Positions 6,605 to 9,193 of a stretch of DNA of 9,193 nucleotides are shown in pieces. Where the stretch lies: contig JANXXV010000378.1 of NCBI GenBank assembly GCA_025350445.1, positions 1 through 9,193 on the forward strand, written 5' to 3'. The notes beneath the pieces are model-generated. The model worked only from the letters and a program-made list of their open reading frames with translations. It was not told the origin of the DNA and made no database searches. The position numbers and the translations under genes were made by a program. Each line of letters begins with the position of its first letter. Positions within the stretch are counted from its first letter, which is position 1. Source of the stretch: Bryobacteraceae bacterium (lineage in GTDB: Bacteria; Acidobacteriota; Terriglobia; Bryobacterales; Bryobacteraceae).

Positions 6605-6952
6605 CTACGCCGGCTTGCAAACCGGACACGGACATATCTTGCGCAAGTGATCGTAAGAATAGATGCCGGTGCTGTGGCCGTCATTCCAAAAGATCTGCAC
6701 CGCATAGTTCCCCACCGGCTCCACGTTCGTCATTTTGATCGATGGCTTGAACATCTGGAACGGGTTCGCGCCCGGTGCCGCATAGTTTGTCTTCTGCGGC
6801 TCGGTGCCATGCGCCCCGGTGCATAACGCGCAGGGGCACTCGTCGCGCAGATAGCCCAGGCCGTAATCGCTATGGTGGCCGTCCTTCCAATCGATCTGAA
6901 TGCCTTTCGATTTGGAGATGGCGATGTGTTCCGGATCGTTGGTTTCGCTCAT
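6605..6952 (-). CDS. DUF971 (GBBH-like N-terminal domain) protein
   Basis: This 115-residue protein matches the DUF971 domain, the metal-binding module also found at the N-terminus of gamma-butyrobetaine hydroxylases and next to some Mrp/ApbC-type Fe-S proteins. Its role as a stand-alone protein is not established. The core motif appears twice: IDWKDGHHSDY...YLRDECPCALC (20-44) and IFWNDGHSTGIYSYDHLRKICPCPVC in pieces across 87-112. This gives two CPCxxC clusters, at Cys39/41/44 and Cys107/109/112, which together could bind zinc or an Fe-S cluster. Start is ATG (6952-6950). The rel stop codon lies only 3 bases upstream (TAA, then ATA, then ATG) and there is no strong independent Shine-Dalgarno, so translation is probably coupled to rel. 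No membrane segment or signal peptide is present. Confidence 0.88.
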   Translation of the reverse strand: MSETNDPEHIAISKSKGIQIDWKDGHHSDYGLGYLRDECPCALCTGAHGTEPQKTNYAAPGANPFQMFKPSIKMTNVEPVGNYAVQIFWNDGHSTGIYSYDHLRKICPCPVCKPA

Positions 6953-6955
6953 TAT

Positions 6956-8431
6956 TTACTGAACCCGCTCGATATCTCTCACGCCCGGAATGCGGCGGAT
7001 CGCGCCCGTCACTTTCTCCAACTGGCGTTTGTCCTTAATCTCTACCGTCATTTCCACAATCGCTCCATCGCCGTTATGCTTCTCATCGGCACGCGCTTCC
7101 AGGCTGCGTATATTACTGCTCTCGGCGAATAGAATCGACGTCAACTGATTCAACATGCCCGGCCGGTCGTCGGTGTAGATCACCATCTTTACCGGGAACT
7201 GTTCCGAGGCGCTGCGGGCCCATTCCACTTCAATCTTGCGCTCCACTTCATACATGAGGTTCTGCACGTTGGAACAGTGCGTGGAGTGAACGGCAATTCC
7301 CTTCCCCCGCGTCACGTATCCCACAATCGATTCGCCTCGAATCGGATTGCAGCATTTAGCGCGGTACACCAACAAGTCGTCGATGCCCTTCACCTTAATG
7401 ACCAGATCGCCGTTTTCCTTGGATCCGTCTCCCAGCGCTGCCTGGTGCGGCTTGGCCGGCTCCGGCTCGGAGACCGTCTCTGGAACCAGCTCTGGCGCGA
7501 GCTTCTGCAAAACCTGCCGCGCCGAATACTTGCCGTAACCCAAGGCCGCATGCAGATCTTCCATCTTGCTGCAACCGTAATCGGAAGCAACGCGCTCCAG
7601 ATCCGCCTTCGATATACGGCTGAGCGCAACACCCAGACGCCTGGCCTCCCGCTCCAGATACTTCTGCCCGATGTCGATCGCCTTCTCGCGCTCGGTGGCG
7701 TTGATGTCGTGCTTGATCTTGTTTCGCGCGCGCGACGTCTTCACCAGAGCGAGCCAATCCTTGCTCGGCAAATGCCCCGCCTGCGTCAGAATCTCCACTA
7801 CATCGCCATTCTTCAGGTTGTACTTCAGCGGAACAATGCGTCCGTTCGCCTTGGCGCCGACGCACGTGCTGCCCACGTCGCTGTGAATGGCGTAAGCGAA
7901 ATCGATCGGCGTGGCGTCACGCGGTAGAACGATCACGCGGCCGAGCGGCGTAAAAGTGTAAACCTCTTCCGGGTACAAGTCCATGTTTAGCGTGGACATG
8001 AACTCGCCGGGATCGCGAATTTCCTTCTGCCATTCCACCAATTGGCGCAGCCACGCCATCCGCTGGTCGTCTTCGGCGGCGCTCGCGCCCTTCCTGCCTT
8101 CCTTATACTTCCAGTGCGCGGCAATGCCCTCTTCGGCAATGCGGTGCATCTCCTCGGTGCGGATTTGCACCTCAAACGCCAAACCGCCCGGCCCCATCAC
8201 GGACGTATGCAGGGACTGGTAAAGGTTCGGCCGCGGAATCGCGATAAAGTCTTTGATGCGGCCCGGAATCGGGTGCCACTCGTTGTGGATCACTCCCAGC
8301 GCCGCATAGCAATTCTTCACCGAGTCGGTGATAATCCGCAGGGCGAGAAGATCATAAACCTGGTCCACGGCGATTTTCTGCCGCTTCAGTTTTTGATAAA
8401 CCGAATACGCCCGCTTCAGCCGCCCTTCCAC
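6956..8431 (-). CDS. rel: Bifunctional-type RelA/SpoT (p)ppGpp synthetase/hydrolase, N-terminal half missing
   Basis: Rel enzymes make and degrade the alarmone (p)ppGpp. From the GTG at 8431 the visible 491 residues begin VEGRLKRAYSVY, matching the middle of the synthetase domain. They continue with the PGRIKDFIAIPRPN segment (56-69), YQSLHTS, and EVQIRTEEMH with the catalytic Glu region (87-96). The RxKD form (RIKD, 58-61) is the signature of bifunctional Rel/SpoT rather than monofunctional RelA. Then come a TGS domain (about 155-217), a helical region, the zinc-finger/RIS region with CC...H..C (about 341-395) and a C-terminal ACT domain (about 412-491). The HD hydrolase domain and the first part of the synthetase, normally some 250 or more residues, are absent. 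The frame stays open upstream to TGA at 8486-8488 but homology stops at about 8440-8460, where it runs into the MerR/TOBE gene. GTG 8431 is therefore not a genuine start. The gene is either split by misassembly or broken. DUF971 follows 3 bases downstream. Confidence 0.93.
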   Translation of the reverse strand: MEGRLKRAYSVYQKLKRQKIAVDQVYDLLALRIITDSVKNCYAALGVIHNEWHPIPGRIKDFIAIPRPNLYQSLHTSVMGPGGLAFEVQIRTEEMHRIAEEGIAAHWKYKEGRKGASAAEDDQRMAWLRQLVEWQKEIRDPGEFMSTLNMDLYPEEVYTFTPLGRVIVLPRDATPIDFAYAIHSDVGSTCVGAKANGRIVPLKYNLKNGDVVEILTQAGHLPSKDWLALVKTSRARNKIKHDINATEREKAIDIGQKYLEREARRLGVALSRISKADLERVASDYGCSKMEDLHAALGYGKYSARQVLQKLAPELVPETVSEPEPAKPHQAALGDGSKENGDLVIKVKGIDDLLVYRAKCCNPIRGESIVGYVTRGKGIAVHSTHCSNVQNLMYEVERKIEVEWARSASEQFPVKMVIYTDDRPGMLNQLTSILFAESSNIRSLEARADEKHNGDGAIVEMTVEIKDKRQLEKVTGAIRRIPGVRDIERVQ

Positions 8432-8460
8432 CCGCGCCGGTTCCTGTTCAACCCGCGCCG
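8426..8460. repeat. Imperfect 14-bp direct repeat at the rel breakpoint
   Basis: On the minus strand CGGCGCGGGTTGAA (8460-8447) and CGGCGCGGGTGGAA (8439-8426) match at 13 of 14 positions with a 21-bp offset. In the rel frame this reads ARVEQEP then ARVEGRL. The first copy contains the TGA stop of the MerR/TOBE gene (8450-8448). The repeat coincides with the loss of Rel homology and marks the likely junction. Confidence 0.75.
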
Positions 8461-8888
8461 CCCTTGCTGGACGGGATCGCGATGATCACGTTCGTCGCTT
8501 TGACCACTCCGATCGCCTCGTCACCGACCTTGAGCCCCAGCTCGTCGACCGCCTCGGCGGTCATGAGGCTCACGATCCGATGCGGGCCGGCCAGGATCTC
8601 GACCACGGCGGCTACCCGGTCCTGTTCGATCCGGGTGACGATGCCGGCGAATCGATTGCGTGCGGAGCCAGCCACGATCGGTCGGTCCGTCGCCGCGCGT
8701 CGTCGTTCGGCGAGCAGGCGCGTGATCTCCGACAGGTCGACCTGGCGCTGGCCGCCTCCAGACCGCTGCATCCGGACCCGGCCCTCGCTTTCCCAGCGAC
8801 GGAGTGTCTCGATCGTCACGCCCAGCATCTCGGCGGCCTGACCGACCCGGACCAGGGTTACGCCTGCGTCCGGTTCCTTGTCCTGCAT
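8448..8888 (-). CDS. MerR-like helix-turn-helix regulator with TOBE (molybdate-binding type) domain
   Basis: The product is 146 residues from ATG 8888, or 148 from GTG 8894; neither has a strong Shine-Dalgarno, and ATG is preferred. The N-terminal part (VRVGQAAEMLGVTIETLRRW, then GRVRMQRSGGGQRQV) is a MerR/excisionase-type winged helix, ending near residue 65 of the longer form. The C-terminal part, from SARNRFAGIVTRIE to GLKVGDEAIGVVKATNVIIAIP, is a single TOBE/MOP domain, which in relatives binds molybdate or tungstate. Proteins of this HTH-TOBE layout are often found beside modABC transporters, but none is visible here. The last residues (SSKGGAG) run into the repeat at the rel junction, so the exact C-terminus may be altered. 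Lineage looks like Actinobacteriota or Chloroflexota, unlike the genes to the left. Role as a molybdate-responsive regulator is inference. Confidence 0.85.
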   Translation of the reverse strand: MQDKEPDAGVTLVRVGQAAEMLGVTIETLRRWESEGRVRMQRSGGGQRQVDLSEITRLLAERRRAATDRPIVAGSARNRFAGIVTRIEQDRVAAVVEILAGPHRIVSLMTAEAVDELGLKVGDEAIGVVKATNVIIAIPSSKGGAG

Positions 8889-8915
8889 CGTCACCCAGCC
8901 AAGTCGACCGAATAC

Positions 8916-8959
8916 CTATGGATAGCACTCGTAATCGCCACTATACAGTGGTATAGGCG
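8916..8959 (-). promoter_or_regulatory. Two CTAT-based dyads upstream of the MerR/TOBE gene (candidate operator)
   Basis: CTATGGATAG (8916-8925) has inverted CTAT half-sites. CTATACAGTGGTATAG (8941-8956) is a perfect 6-bp inverted repeat with a 4-base centre, flanked by CGC (8936-8938) and GCG (8957-8959). The dyad centres are 28 bp apart. An overlapping inverted repeat CCACT-ATAC-AGTGG lies at 8938-8951. The position, 28-71 bases upstream of the regulator's ATG, suits autoregulation. No convincing -35/-10 pair could be set on the minus strand. Confidence 0.45.
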
Positions 8960-8997
8960 TGGTTGACGATGAACGTCCACGAGAGCCTGAACGAACC

Positions 8998-9192
8998 TCA
9001 GTACGTGGCCCGACCGCCGGAGATGTCAAAGACGGCGCCTGTGGTGAACGAACATTCTTCGGAGACCAGCCATGCCACCAGAGCCGCGACTTCCGCAGGC
9101 TGGCCAACCCGGCCCATGGGGATGCGCGACGTCATGTACTGGATGTGCTCCGGTGTGAGCTGCTCGAGGATCGGCGTTTCGATCACCGCAGG
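8998..9192 (-). CDS. Short-chain dehydrogenase/reductase, C-terminal fragment
   Basis: Sixty-four codons are visible before the TGA at 9000-8998; the frame is open to the right edge (PAVIETPILEQL...), so the N-terminal Rossmann part, the Asn-Ser-Tyr-Lys catalytic residues and the start lie outside the window. The visible part is the classical SDR C-terminus: a PxxxxTP loop after the active-site helix, then IPMGRVGQPAEVAALVAWLVSEE in pieces, then TGAVFDISGGRATY. This GRxGxPxEVA...TGxxxxxxGG pattern is found in FabG-like SDRs. The DISGGRATY ending is common in catabolic sugar- or hydroxyacid-type SDRs, but substrate cannot be told from this fragment. The gene ends 109 bases upstream of the MerR/TOBE start and points the same way, with the dyads between them. 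Confidence 0.88.
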   Translation of the reverse strand, partial: PAVIETPILEQLTPEHIQYMTSRIPMGRVGQPAEVAALVAWLVSEECSFTTGAVFDISGGRATY

Positions 9193-9193
9193 C

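Noticed and set aside
6405..6635. 76-codon minus-strand frame across the gap between the GT-C-like gene and DUF971 (includes RGRYSLGEMRTIPEG)
   Set aside because: It overlaps both flanking genes, and I recognise no domain or ribosome-binding site; it is probably chance in GC-rich DNA.
7277..7927. 216-codon plus-strand open frame opposite rel
   Set aside because: It is the antisense of the TGS and helical regions of Rel; the composition is shadow-like.
1..9193. CRISPR, toxin-antitoxin, phage, transposase or defence genes
   Set aside because: No regularly spaced repeats, transposase or nuclease motifs, tRNA genes or terminal inverted repeats were found on either strand.

Overview
The window reads as two pieces joined near position 8450. 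The left 8.4 kb has intermediate-to-high GC and looks like an Acidobacteriota chromosome of the Solibacter/Bryobacter type. This is inferred from the style of the TonB protein (N-terminal cytoplasmic region ending in a KPVAVKDIW-like stretch before the membrane segment), from the Rel protein with an adjacent DUF971 gene, and from an outer partial protein of a kind I associate with that phylum. The right ~740 bases look richer in GC and carry a MerR-type/TOBE regulator and a short-chain dehydrogenase, which look more like Actinobacteriota or Chloroflexota genes. No database search was possible, so both lineage statements are judgement from the protein sequences.

Layout, left to right. A 5'-truncated hypothetical protein ends at 703 (+). 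It is followed by a small YqiA-like alpha/beta hydrolase (792-1421, +) with a TTG start, then by a secreted protein with glycoside hydrolase family 2 architecture that appears to have lost both catalytic glutamates (1628-3037, +). An energy-transducing TonB-family protein with an octapeptide glycine-rich linker follows (3187-4206, +), preceded by a consensus -10 box and a foldable leader around its Shine-Dalgarno region. About 650 bases (4207-4862) contain no gene I can recognise. A large polytopic membrane protein resembling GT-C glycosyltransferases lies at 4863-6455 (+). It converges on a minus-strand pair: a bifunctional-type Rel (p)ppGpp synthetase/hydrolase lacking its N-terminal half (6956-8431) and, 3 bases downstream, a DUF971 protein (6605-6952).

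The Rel reading frame loses homology at about 8440-8460, inside an imperfect 14-bp direct repeat. From there the minus strand carries a MerR-like/TOBE-domain regulator (8448-8888), two dyads built from CTAT half-sites in its upstream region, and the C-terminal end of a short-chain dehydrogenase running off the right edge. The most important caution for a user is that this junction is either an assembly chimera or a real rearrangement that destroyed rel. The contents of 8460-9193 should not be assigned to the same genome without read-level support.

Functionally, the left part is a set of ordinary housekeeping or envelope genes (stringent response, outer-membrane energy transduction, a probable envelope glycosyltransferase) rather than one operon. 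I see no CRISPR array, defence island, prophage, insertion sequence, tRNA or rRNA.
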